Below are positions 6,621-14,396 of a stretch of DNA of 18,114 bases, piece by piece. Within the stretch, counting starts at the first letter, position 1, and each line of letters begins with the position of its first letter. The position numbers and the translations under genes are program-made. Under the pieces are notes generated by a model. It did not search any database. It saw nothing but the letters and a program-made list of their open reading frames with translations, and had not been told where the DNA came from. Source of the DNA: JAWLBR01 sp041687495 (GTDB lineage: Bacteria > Bacillota > Limnochordia > DTU087 > JAAYGB01); the NCBI GenBank assembly GCA_041687495.1, contig JAWLBR010000064.1:1-18114 (forward strand). The letters run 5' to 3'.

Positions 6621-7813
6621 TAGACTGCCACCTCCTCACCGATAATTCCGGAGATCACCGATACCCGAACGATAATCCCTAGCATGGTTTGATCGTCATC
6701 AACTACGACGATGGGACACTGGGTATTTGCTGCCATTGGCAGCAGTTCAGCGATAGAGGCGTCCGGAGAAGTGGTGTGAAAACAGTCGCTTTGAATAATG
6801 GGCGCCAAGTCGTGTTCCCCGGCCTTCGCCAGTTTGACAGCATCGTCGATGCGTACAAGGCCTTTCAGCCTGCGTTTGCTGTCTGTGACGAAGATACTGG
6901 ATAGCCCGGCTCGTCTCATTCGCCGTACGGCTACTTGGGTGCCGTCCTTGGGGGAAATGAGGGCGTCCGGTTTTTGCATAATTGAGGCAGCCGTAATGAT
7001 CTTCGTCCGGTCTACGCCCTGGACAAAGTCTCGGACGTAGTCAGTGGCAGGGTTAGTCAGAATGTCCTCTGGTTCTCCAATTTGGACAATGACACCGTCC
7101 TTCATCACAGCAATGCGATCTCCCAAAGTCAGTGCTTCATCCAGGTCATGGGTGATGAAGACAATGGTCTTTTGCATTTTGGCTTGCAGCGCCAATAGCT
7201 CTTCCTGCATCTCTTTGCGAATGAGTGGATCTAGGGCGCTGAAAGCTTCGTCCATCAGCAAAACATCGGGGTCAGTGGCCAAGGCTCGGGCTAGACCGAC
7301 CCGCTGTTGCATTCCACCGCTGAGTTGATCTGGATAGCTTTCCTCGTATCCTTTCAATCCCACCAGCTCCAGCGCTTCGTACGCTGCTTGCCGGCGGGCG
7401 GCCGACTCTACCCCTTGCACTTCCAACCCGTATTCAACGTTACTGCAGACGGTTCGGTGGGGAAAAAGGGCAAACTTCTGAAATACCATTGAGATCTTGT
7501 TCCGGCGAATGTCCCGCAGCTGAGCCGGGTTTGCCTGCATGATGTTTTCTCCGTCGATGAGAACCTCGCCGGCGCTGGGGTCAATGAGGCGGTTGAGGCA
7601 CCGGATCAAAGTAGACTTTCCACTACCGGATAGTCCCATAACCACAAAAATTTCACCTTTGTCTACGGAGAAGCTGGCGTTATTGATACCCACGGTGTGT
7701 CCCGTCTTCTGTAGGATCTCATCCTTTGTCTTACCCGCTCGCAACTCAGACAAGATACTTTGAGGTCGAGCTCCAAAGATCTTGTAGATGTTTCTCACTT
7801 CAATTTTCTTCAT
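6620..7813 (-). CDS. opuAA: Glycine betaine/proline-type ABC transporter ATPase with CBS domains
   Basis: A 397-residue ATPase starting at ATG 7813 behind AGGTGG. All nucleotide-binding motifs are intact: Walker A GLSGSGKS (60-67), the Q-loop in VFQKFALFPH, signature LSGGMQQ (164-170), Walker B LLMDEAF (185-191) with the D-loop SALDP, and the H-loop ITHDL around 222. The first 40 residues (GARPQSILSELRAGKTKDEI) carry the extra N-terminal segment typical of ProV/OpuAA. Residues about 275-395 form two CBS modules, which in the related OpuA systems sense ionic strength or cyclic dinucleotides and gate transport. It is the first gene of the operon, with a probable promoter and an inverted repeat in 7880-7940. 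It energises uptake of the solute captured by OpuAC. Confidence 0.95.
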   Translation of the reverse strand: MKKIEVRNIYKIFGARPQSILSELRAGKTKDEILQKTGHTVGINNASFSVDKGEIFVVMGLSGSGKSTLIRCLNRLIDPSAGEVLIDGENIMQANPAQLRDIRRNKISMVFQKFALFPHRTVCSNVEYGLEVQGVESAARRQAAYEALELVGLKGYEESYPDQLSGGMQQRVGLARALATDPDVLLMDEAFSALDPLIRKEMQEELLALQAKMQKTIVFITHDLDEALTLGDRIAVMKDGVIVQIGEPEDILTNPATDYVRDFVQGVDRTKIITAASIMQKPDALISPKDGTQVAVRRMRRAGLSSIFVTDSKRRLKGLVRIDDAVKLAKAGEHDLAPIIQSDCFHTTSPDASIAELLPMAANTQCPIVVVDDDQTMLGIIVRVSVISGIIGEEVAV

Positions 7814-7883
7814 ACCGTTCCACCTTTAGCGATATTTGATCTAGATATCTACCTGTCGTCCCGATGCATGCCTTTGGCAAAGT

Positions 7884-7907
7884 ATCAGTTATCAACAAAA
7901 GTGACAA
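7884..7907 (-). promoter_or_regulatory. Candidate promoter of the opuA operon
   Basis: On the minus strand TTGTCA (7907-7902; 5/6 of the -35) is followed after 17 bases by TACTTT, preceded by TGA to give an extended -10. The -35 lies inside one arm of the GTGACAA/TTGTCAC inverted repeat. The weak -10 core keeps confidence modest. Confidence 0.4.
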
Positions 7908-7935
7908 CCCCACCTTAACAGAACAAAGTTGTCAC
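7901..7935. repeat. Inverted repeat overlapping the opuA promoter region
   Basis: GTGACAA (7901-7907) and TTGTCAC (7929-7935) are exact inverted arms with centres 28 bases apart, about 90-120 bases upstream of the opuAA start. Being close to a whole number of helical turns and overlapping the proposed -35, it could be a dimer or tetramer operator. Confidence 0.35.
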
Positions 7936-8117
7936 GTCAAATTTTCTTTTGGAGGAAATGTTGCCCAAGAGGGCCCAAAAGCTAGGTGTGCTGGGGGTTG
8001 GTGGACATAAGTAAAAGTTTTGCTAACCATTAACAGGCGATTAAAGCCACTGGGTTTAGTTTGGACACCTTTGGATCCGGGAAAAGGTCTGATAATACCA
8101 ACTATTACGAATAGGAG

Positions 8118-8333
8118 GTGGAATGTCTGCGACAACTATCGAATCGTCTACTGCTAATTATTCGGAGAAGTCTCTTGGATAGTATGGAGGCCATGGTGGA
8201 CAGTGGAGAGGCGTTTAACTCCCCGCGATTAGTTGAGGTTTCGGAAGCGCTTGATGTGATCCTGACTGAACTCACCAAGCGTGGAGTGGTTGCGGGCCAG
8301 CCCGTATCCGGGCGGAAACTCTCCATTGGTTAA
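8118..8333 (+). CDS. Second Spo0E-like phosphatase family protein, start uncertain
   Basis: The frame encodes up to 71 residues with the same layout as the Spo0E-like protein at 407-646: a helix (RRSLLDSMEAMVDSG), the loop EAFNSPRL, and a second helix with the SxxLD signature (VEVSEALDVIL). The two share 'SP..EVS..LD' in the same places. The start is a puzzle. A strong AGGAGG lies at 8112-8117, immediately against the GTG at 8118 that opens this frame, so its spacing is wrong for that codon. It fits the ATG at 8123 in another frame, which encodes only 19 residues and stops at 8182, one base before an in-frame ATG of the Spo0E frame (8184). Initiation at CTG 8127, TTG 8172 or by coupling at 8184 are alternatives, as is a one-base indel. 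A terminator follows at 8470-8522. Role: presumed negative control of Spo0A~P. Confidence 0.7.
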   Translation: MECLRQLSNRLLLIIRRSLLDSMEAMVDSGEAFNSPRLVEVSEALDVILTELTKRGVVAGQPVSGRKLSIG

Positions 8334-8469
8334 GACCGAAATGACTAGTGTGAGTTTGTTTTGCAGCTAAGGGACAAGCCCCCTGTGGGCGCGAATGATC
8401 TCGCGGCAAATGGTAGCTGTAGGACGGGCACATTGAGGATAATAGATTGAAGCCGGAATAAATATTGTA

Positions 8470-8522
8470 GAGCAAATATCAGAGGGAGGGCCGACAAAGG
8501 TTCCTCCCTTGTTTTTTTGCTC
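8470..8522 (+). terminator. Rho-independent terminator after the second Spo0E-like gene
   Basis: AGGGAGG (8483-8489) pairs with CCTCCCT (8503-8509), followed by TTG and seven T (8512-8518). Outer arms GAGCAAA (8470-8476) and TTTGCTC (8516-8522) add a second closing helix. The polarity is plus strand; it may also act on readthrough from the gerAB remnant. Confidence 0.85.
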
Positions 8523-8524
8523 AT

Positions 8525-9213
8525 TTACCGCTCTTCCTGTGACCGCGTACTTAGGTTGCGCGCTGCAGCGGTGATCAGCGTGATTAGCGGCAGCAGGAAC
8601 TCGAAGGGCAACACCCACAATGGGTAGACGGACTGGGTGAAGGCGGCCATGTCAACTGTACTTTCGGTGTACATAAGTGACAAGAGAACAATTAAGGCGG
8701 CCAAGGGAAAGACCAAAGGTCGATAGGACTGCAGTCCAAGCACTTGGGCCAGGCCCACCGCCAGGACGCACAAAAGCACGGAAATCTTCAAGAAGCCCAT
8801 GGTCACGAAGTTGATGCCGGCTAGAATCTCAAATCGGGAAAACAGATCGGCTACGTCCAAAAGCCGCATGACATCGTAGGCGCGCCAGACACCACGGCTG
8901 GAGTGGCAATCAAAACAGCCTCATCAATGAAGTCAGTAAAAACCCGGGTGACGCCAGCTGGCGAATCCAGGAAGAAAACTAACATTATCCCCGCAAGTAC
9001 CTTCCCTAAATATCGGCCGTGAACAAGCTCCATCGACTCCAGGAGAGATTGTTGCGGGAACCTCCAGGCTAGTAGAAGATAGACCGCAGCGAAGAGAGAA
9101 GCTTCTACCAACCCCAGCACAATGGCTAGCCAGGCATCTGGCCCGATGGAGCTTGCAGGGGGAAGGATGGAGGAGGAGCCGAGGCAACAGGCCAGCTGAA
9201 GGAAGGGGTAGGA
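8525..9213 (-). pseudogene. Degraded GerAB-type spore germination permease
   Basis: Two minus-strand frames hold opposite ends of one GerAB-like membrane protein. The front part (about 9204-8887) reads LGSSSILPPASSIGPDAWLA, then FPQQSLLESMELVHGRYLGK, then RVFTDFIDEAVLIATP. These are landmarks of the first three or four helices of endospore germination permeases. The rear part (8869-8525) reads LLDVADLFSRFEILAG, then the final helices ending near PLITLITAAARN, matching the last third. Intact family members have about 365 residues. Here roughly 150 middle residues are missing, and the two parts meet out of frame near 8870-8890. The front also lacks a convincing start codon and ribosome binding site. 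Such permeases work with GerAA- and GerAC-type partners as nutrient receptors in the spore inner membrane. No partner gene remains nearby, and a restriction-like operon begins where one would be expected. Confidence 0.8.
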
Positions 9214-9279
9214 ATACCTCGAGAAAAGAAGAATTTGGTTCAGTATGTACTTACCTATTACCTTGAACGGAGGGTCGAA

Positions 9280-10410
9280 ATGGAGCAGATATGGATGGAG
9301 TTTGTTGAGAGTCTTCCCCCAGCCCAAAGGTTGCGTTTAGTGCGTGAGATGGGTCTGTCTATCCCAGGCTTTCGCAAAGAGGCTAAGGTTATCCCTGAGC
9401 CAAAGGTCTTACAAGTGCTAAAGGATGCGCCCGCCCGAGGACGGGGAAAGCCTTTTATCCAGTGGTTTAGTGGTAGGCACAGCGAGTTGATGGGGGAGAT
9501 TGCCTCCAAGCCTGAAGAAGAATTGGTGGAGCTAAGAGCTAAGTGGCTTGAGGATTACCCAACGAGTATCGTGGAGATTGCTCTGCTGCTCAGTGGAGAT
9601 AAAGGTAGAGGGCTGTACGAACAGTGGGACGAGTTCTTTCAGGAGAGCGCAGAGGCTCAGACGAAGACTATCGAATCCGAACCGAGCAATGCCAGCAATT
9701 CCAAGATGCAGTCCCTTGAAAAGCGTCTAACTCAGCTTGAGGAGAGGTTAAGTGAGCTCGAGGACGAAAACCGCTCCTTACGCCAGCAAAACAAAAAGTT
9801 AAAGCATCAAGAATCGAGACTAAAAAGCCAAGTAGCCAAAATGGGTAAAGACAACGAAGAGCGGCTAGCTAAGGAACGGGAACGAACCGTTGAATGGCAG
9901 CAAAGATACGAAGAACGGGTTAATGAGCTCAAGGAGAAGGAGGCCGCAGCAGAACGGGTGACTCACCTGCTGCACTCAGCACAAAAGGATGCGGCTGAAC
10001 AGGCCAAGCTACTCACTGAGGCTCAAAAAGGTTTGGCATCGGCCAGAAGCAGCGCCGCTGAGATGCGAAAGACCCTGCGTATATACCAAGCTGCAATGGG
10101 GACGGGCGAGGTTGTGGCCACCAGGGGCGAGATAAAGGTACTGGTTATCGGTGAGGCCTTTCAGAAGCTAAACTTAAGTTTTGGTGGGAAGAGATTTGCG
10201 GTTGAGGGCATCGAGGCGGGTCAAGATGAAGCAGAATTGGCTCAGATTTGCCAGGAATATGATCGGATTGTGATGCTCTCCCTGTGTCACCACAGAACCC
10301 GAGTGCAAATTTACCGAATCTGTGGGATGAAGCTGAAAGAAATACCTAGTATTCTTTGCTTGCGAGAGGCACTAATGCTTGAGGAGGACTTACACCGTGA
10401 ACATGCGTAA
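9280..10410 (+). CDS. Coiled-coil protein of the McrBC-like operon
   Basis: A 376-residue protein. ATG 9280 is chosen for its GGAGG site at a spacing of six; the open frame begins further up without one. Three parts can be seen. Residues 1-125 are a helical, soluble domain I do not recognise. Residues about 142-270 are a long charged coiled coil (LEKRLTQLEERLSELEDENR and onward). Residues about 284-371 look like a small alpha/beta domain: strand IKVLVIGEAF, then GIEAGQDEAELAQICQEYDR, then strand IVMLSLCHHRTRVQIYRIC, then a final EALMLEEDL helix. This order recalls the DUF2325 type, but I cannot confirm it. It has no membrane segment or nuclease motif. The 14-base overlap with the next gene implies coupling and a joint role in the restriction-like system, perhaps as target sensor or scaffold (inference). 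A weak promoter (TTGGTT/TATTAC) may lie at 9235-9261. Confidence 0.75.
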   Translation: MEQIWMEFVESLPPAQRLRLVREMGLSIPGFRKEAKVIPEPKVLQVLKDAPARGRGKPFIQWFSGRHSELMGEIASKPEEELVELRAKWLEDYPTSIVEIALLLSGDKGRGLYEQWDEFFQESAEAQTKTIESEPSNASNSKMQSLEKRLTQLEERLSELEDENRSLRQQNKKLKHQESRLKSQVAKMGKDNEERLAKERERTVEWQQRYEERVNELKEKEAAAERVTHLLHSAQKDAAEQAKLLTEAQKGLASARSSAAEMRKTLRIYQAAMGTGEVVATRGEIKVLVIGEAFQKLNLSFGGKRFAVEGIEAGQDEAELAQICQEYDRIVMLSLCHHRTRVQIYRICGMKLKEIPSILCLREALMLEEDLHREHA

Positions 10411-12502
10411 CTACGATTGCGTGGTGGCTGGCCGTCTGGCCCGTTACGATGAAATGGGCTTTGGGCGTCAGCCGCTTTTTGTTAATAATCAAAGTGAGCT
10501 TCAGTTTTCTATCACAGTGATTTCTGATACCCCCGAATCGCTGGGAAGTATGGGTCCATACACATGTTGGGGGACACGGCTGCAGCAGTATGGGTTCGTC
10601 GACGACAAGTCCCTCAGTGAGCCAGAGCGGATTCAACGCCTGGAAGAATTGCTTACTGAGAAGATCATTCTGTTTCGCCCGCTGGAGCGGGTCGATGCCA
10701 GCCGCAATGAGAGGTACTATGTGGCTGAACCGGTGGCGGTCTTGAGTGCATCGGTAGAAGTAGCTGGAGCACAGCGGCTGGTTCCGCTGCTCCATGTCAA
10801 CACCAATTCGGAGAGCTTTGCCGAAATCGTTCTGAACCGCCGTCCGGTTTCGGCCAGCAGAGTGTTTCTGTCCGGTATGCCCACTCCAGACCCGATTTCT
10901 GTCTTGGTGGCAGATCAGTCTGGCTACGTTATGTACGGAAACTTTGAACACATGCGTCCTGAGTTCAGCAAGTGGGTTGTGACCGGGGAAGACATTCAGA
11001 GAATGAATCTAGACCTAGGCTTTGTAGAGCGTTTTGTACTGCCTTACCAGGATGTCGCATTTATTGAAGCAGATGCTTACGAGCGGCTTTACCGTAATGG
11101 GTCTGCAGAGCAGTGGGAGGCAGTGGTCGCCTCCGAAGCACCAGGCCAGGTTGAGGATTCACCGGCACCGGAAGCAGGGGAGACTGCGGTAGAAGCCAAC
11201 AGTGGTGCCGCTGAAACCGCAGCGGCCTTGGGCGCAGCGTCAACAGAGACATCGGCAGCGGTGGTATTGCCCGAAAAGCCGATCTCAGCGGTAGCACCTG
11301 CAACGTCCGCTACACCTGCGGCAGAGTCCGCAGCAGCCGATGTCCTGGTGGACATCTCTGGCAAGAGCGGTCAAGATGCGCATCTTTCGCAACTGGCCGA
11401 AGAGGAGTTTATCAACCATCTCAGCAGTTTAGCCGTGGCCAAAGGGCTGTTATACGATCTAGATGATCTCATCAGTTTTCACACGGCGCTAAAGACAGGG
11501 CGTCTTGTCTTGCTGTCTGGCATGTCCGGAACAGGAAAATCCCGTCTAGCCAATCTCTACGGTGAGGCGCTGGGACTATCCCCTGACCAGCATCTGATGC
11601 TGTCAGTGCAGCCTACCTGGACAGACGATGGCGATATTCTCGGATTTCTTGACCTTTCCACCCATGTCTACCGGCCGGCAGATACTGGGCTGGTCGACCT
11701 GCTGGTGACAGCTGAACGGAATCCGGATCAGCTGTTTCTGGTCATTTTCGATGAAATGAATCTAGCTCGGGTTGAGCACTACTTCTCCCAGTTTCTGTCA
11801 ACCCTCGAAGCTGAGGATGACAAGCGCCAGATCAGATTGTACCACGACCGGTTGGAAGATCGGGTGTACAACTCCTCGCTGTATCCTGCCCGGATTAACG
11901 TTGGCAGCAACGTCTTGTTTGTAGGCACAGTGAACGTGGATGAATCAACCTATGCCTTCAGTGACAAAGTGCTAGATCGGGCCAGCGTAATCCGTCCGAA
12001 GGTTGCCCCTTTTGCGCAGCTACAGTCGCAGCTGACCGGGGAGATGCCCAGTGTTGGGCATCTGACAGTGAGTCACTCGGGGTATGACAGCTGGCGCAGG
12101 TCACAGCGAGCTCTCCAGTTGATGCCTCGGGAGATTGCCTTTTTAAGTGAAGTGCATGAGCTACTGCAGGCCATCGACCTGCAGATGGGGATTGGCTATC
12201 GCACCCTGCGACAGATTTCTGATTACATCCATAACATCCCAGTTGGCGCCGATGATTCCACCATGGTGGAGCGAACAGCGGCCTTGGACGGACAGTTGGT
12301 ACAGAAGGTATTTACCAAACTGCGGGGGCCCCAAGAACAGTTGGGAAGCATCATCGGCCGATACATTGACTCTGATCGAGTTGAGGACAGCTCTCTGCTG
12401 AAGCTGATGGACGATTACCAGGATGTGAGCAGCTTTGCCTTGAGTCGGAAAGAGTTGGAGCACAAAGCCAGGGAGCTCAAGTACTATGGCTACACATCAT
12501 AG
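10397..12502 (+). CDS. McrB-like AAA+ NTPase
   Basis: A 701-residue motor protein. GTG 10397 is chosen because AGGAGG lies nine bases upstream; an upstream TTG frame start overlaps that site. Residues 1-240 are an unrecognised N-terminal domain, likely target- or partner-binding. Residues about 244-319 are an Ala/Glu/Pro-rich low-complexity linker. The AAA+ module follows: Walker A GMSGTGKS (375-382), the substrate-loop region with QPTWTDDGDILGF, Walker B LFLVIFDEMN (446-455), and the sensor block GTVNVDE (510-516) with LDRAS (526-530). The DEMN box and this layout place it with the McrB-like branch of AAA+ proteins, which form hexamers that drive a partner nuclease. The McrB GTPase signature NTAD is here NVDE, so nucleotide preference is uncertain. 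It overlaps both neighbours (14 and 17 bases). Confidence 0.85.
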   Translation: MNMRNYDCVVAGRLARYDEMGFGRQPLFVNNQSELQFSITVISDTPESLGSMGPYTCWGTRLQQYGFVDDKSLSEPERIQRLEELLTEKIILFRPLERVDASRNERYYVAEPVAVLSASVEVAGAQRLVPLLHVNTNSESFAEIVLNRRPVSASRVFLSGMPTPDPISVLVADQSGYVMYGNFEHMRPEFSKWVVTGEDIQRMNLDLGFVERFVLPYQDVAFIEADAYERLYRNGSAEQWEAVVASEAPGQVEDSPAPEAGETAVEANSGAAETAAALGAASTETSAAVVLPEKPISAVAPATSATPAAESAAADVLVDISGKSGQDAHLSQLAEEEFINHLSSLAVAKGLLYDLDDLISFHTALKTGRLVLLSGMSGTGKSRLANLYGEALGLSPDQHLMLSVQPTWTDDGDILGFLDLSTHVYRPADTGLVDLLVTAERNPDQLFLVIFDEMNLARVEHYFSQFLSTLEAEDDKRQIRLYHDRLEDRVYNSSLYPARINVGSNVLFVGTVNVDESTYAFSDKVLDRASVIRPKVAPFAQLQSQLTGEMPSVGHLTVSHSGYDSWRRSQRALQLMPREIAFLSEVHELLQAIDLQMGIGYRTLRQISDYIHNIPVGADDSTMVERTAALDGQLVQKVFTKLRGPQEQLGSIIGRYIDSDRVEDSSLLKLMDDYQDVSSFALSRKELEHKARELKYYGYTS

Positions 12503-14210
12503 CGTGCCCTTTGCGGTGCGCTTCCACTTTTGGCCGGGCAGCCCCAACAGCAGAACTGAGTCCCTTGGCAACTTCACTGACGAAGAGGCAGAGGCAGACG
12601 TCGATCGAGTGACCCTCACAGAATACTGGGACTGTGAGCTGGAATTCGCCTCTTTGACCGGCGATACCCCCAGTGATGCAAAACTGTACATCGACGGACT
12701 TGATGCCCTCACCCATCGGTCTTTGGTGACCGAAGGCGGCCGCACGTTCATTCGATGCGGAACGAGAATTGAGATTCAAAACCACGAGAAAACAGATTTT
12801 CCTTGGATCCCCGGCAGTTACCGGGTGCAGGTGGACTGGAATGGAACGTCCTATTACACCGTCCTCTACGTCAAACCAAAGAACATGGACGATGGCCAAC
12901 TGCGGTTGATGCGTGAGGAATTAGAGGAATATGTAGTCGGGCTGACGCTGGATCTAGTGCGGAGGAATCAGGGGATTGGGCAGTCTCGGTTAGCATCCAA
13001 ACTGCCTATCCGCTTTTACCAGTATCAGCTGCTGGAGAAGCACTTTGCTCAGCTGAACGGGGTCTTCCACGACCTTTTGCGCAGGCCAAAACACGAGGTG
13101 CGCAAAGTCCATGAAGTCTTACCCGCCAACCGCGGTTATGAGCAGGATCGGATGGGATACCGATGGTTTCATTCGTTTGCCGGGCAATCCCGCAATGGCG
13201 GTCAAACGGGAACCGCGGCTCGGGTGGTTTTGGCTCCGCAGCGGATTGTCGACTACGATCTACCGGAAAACCGCTGGACCAAGAAGATATTGCTCAGCTT
13301 TATTGAGATCCTCGATGGCATTGCCGAAGCCGTTGAAGCATCCATGCAAGAAGATGGATGGGAAGCAATTCGTGAGGCCGAGCGGCAGATCGCTACCGTG
13401 CGCAGGCTGCAGTCTAGATTCCGCACCGTCCTGTCCCATCCGCTTTTCGAGCAGGTGAATCTGGTGCATGGGCCGTTGCCCTACACCCCTGCTCTTCGGC
13501 GGGACGGGCGATACCGCAGCCTGTATCAGTTTTGGTGGAACTTAGTTCACCACACTGAGCTGCGGGTGGATGCATCCTTTGAATACCAGTGGAAAAAGAC
13601 CGACCTATTGTGGGAATACTGGTCTTTTGTCAAAACGCTCCAGGCCCTGCAACGGATGGGGTTTGAAGCAGTGAGCGGCTGGATCTATGACGAGCGGTGG
13701 CGGTTTCCTGAACAGGTGTTCATCCCTTCCATCCCAGCCGGAACACGGGTGACCATGGTTCGCGGAACAGAGCGGATTGAAGTGGCTTATGATGCAGTTC
13801 TGCCCCACTCTCCGGCGACTGCCAAAGCCATTGGATCGGTTGTGTACGTAGAGGGACGGCACGATCGCCCCGACGTCAGGGTGGACTACTACCACAACGA
13901 ACAGTACCGTTATTCAGTGGTGGTCGAGGCAAAGTACCGCAAGGCTCATCACATCTGGAACCAGGCTGCGGGAGATCAGCACAGTGCTTGGACGCAGACG
14001 ATGCATCAGCTTCGCTCATACCGGACCGATATTGCTTTGGCAGAGGACGATATGCAGCGGGCGGTAAAGAATGTGGTTGTTCTTCACCCGGAAAGAGGGA
14101 ATCTGCCCAGCGTTCACAACACAGGACAACATATTTCGTTGGTTCATCTCACGCCAGGCAGTGACGATTCCCACTATGCCGAGTATCTGGAAGAGCTACT
14201 GGCCGAGTAA
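12486..14210 (+). CDS. DUF2357-type protein with PD-(D/E)XK nuclease domain (McrC-like subunit)
   Basis: A 574-residue protein starting at ATG 12486 with AGGGAG upstream, overlapping the AAA+ gene by 17 bases. Residues about 1-130 are beta-rich, followed by a helical middle (LTLDLVRRNQGIGQSRLASK, RWTKKILLSFIEILDGIAEA) in keeping with DUF2357. Residues about 345-570 match the PDDEXK_7 nuclease family: LYQFWWNLV, then LLWEYWSFVKTLQALQRMGFE, then the catalytic core. D463 (in RPDVRVDYY) and E481-x-K483 (VVVEAKYRK) supply the PD-(D/E)XK residues, with Q509LRSY behind them. The catalytic set looks intact. Proteins of this kind accompany McrB-like motors as the DNA- or RNA-cutting subunit in type IV-like defence. 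The target (modified DNA or other) cannot be read from sequence. Confidence 0.85.
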   Translation: MATHHSVPFAVRFHFWPGSPNSRTESLGNFTDEEAEADVDRVTLTEYWDCELEFASLTGDTPSDAKLYIDGLDALTHRSLVTEGGRTFIRCGTRIEIQNHEKTDFPWIPGSYRVQVDWNGTSYYTVLYVKPKNMDDGQLRLMREELEEYVVGLTLDLVRRNQGIGQSRLASKLPIRFYQYQLLEKHFAQLNGVFHDLLRRPKHEVRKVHEVLPANRGYEQDRMGYRWFHSFAGQSRNGGQTGTAARVVLAPQRIVDYDLPENRWTKKILLSFIEILDGIAEAVEASMQEDGWEAIREAERQIATVRRLQSRFRTVLSHPLFEQVNLVHGPLPYTPALRRDGRYRSLYQFWWNLVHHTELRVDASFEYQWKKTDLLWEYWSFVKTLQALQRMGFEAVSGWIYDERWRFPEQVFIPSIPAGTRVTMVRGTERIEVAYDAVLPHSPATAKAIGSVVYVEGRHDRPDVRVDYYHNEQYRYSVVVEAKYRKAHHIWNQAAGDQHSAWTQTMHQLRSYRTDIALAEDDMQRAVKNVVVLHPERGNLPSVHNTGQHISLVHLTPGSDDSHYAEYLEELLAE

Positions 14211-14396
14211 GGGCGCTGCTAGCAGCATTAACAGGTTATTCACATTTGTCTTGCTGGTGAGTCTTGCTTGTGTTAGGTGTTTCTGTTAATATCAAGCTGG
14301 ATGAAGCGTTCATCTCAATCGAATATCGATCTCGTATAATCTTGAGAATATGGCTCAAAAGTTTCTACCGGGCGGCCGTAAACTGCCTGACTACGG
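14211..14396. other. Intergenic stretch before the riboswitch
   Basis: No gene was recognised. It holds a 12-base palindrome (GCTGCT/AGCAGC, 14215-14226) just after the nuclease stop codon and a perfect -10 hexamer (14335-14340). Further on is a small hairpin, CCGTA/TACGG (14376-14380 and 14392-14396), that would lie in the leader RNA just upstream of the riboswitch. Confidence 0.5.
14335..14340 (+). promoter_or_regulatory. Candidate -10 box of the riboswitch-transporter operon
   Basis: TATAAT is a perfect -10, about 57 bases upstream of the riboswitch core, a sensible leader distance. No good -35 lies 16-18 bases before it, so the assignment is tentative. Confidence 0.35.

Larger units (their letters stand above)
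7814..8117. other. Divergent intergenic region of the betaine operon and the second Spo0E-like gene
   Basis: This gap holds the leader of the minus-strand opuA operon and that of the plus-strand Spo0E-like gene. The listed inverted repeat and promoter candidate at 7884-7935 lie on the opuA side. On the other side GATAAT (8091-8096) could be a -10 for the Spo0E-like gene, but no well-spaced -35 was found. No gene or known RNA was recognised. Confidence 0.5.

Noticed and set aside
10346..10951. Minus-strand open frame of 201 codons
   Set aside because: It is antisense to the start of the McrB-like gene, and its His/Gln-rich translation is typical of a shadow frame.
14215..14226. GCTGCTAGCAGC palindrome after the nuclease stop codon
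   Set aside because: It is only 12 bases with no loop and no U-run, so neither a terminator nor a convincing operator.
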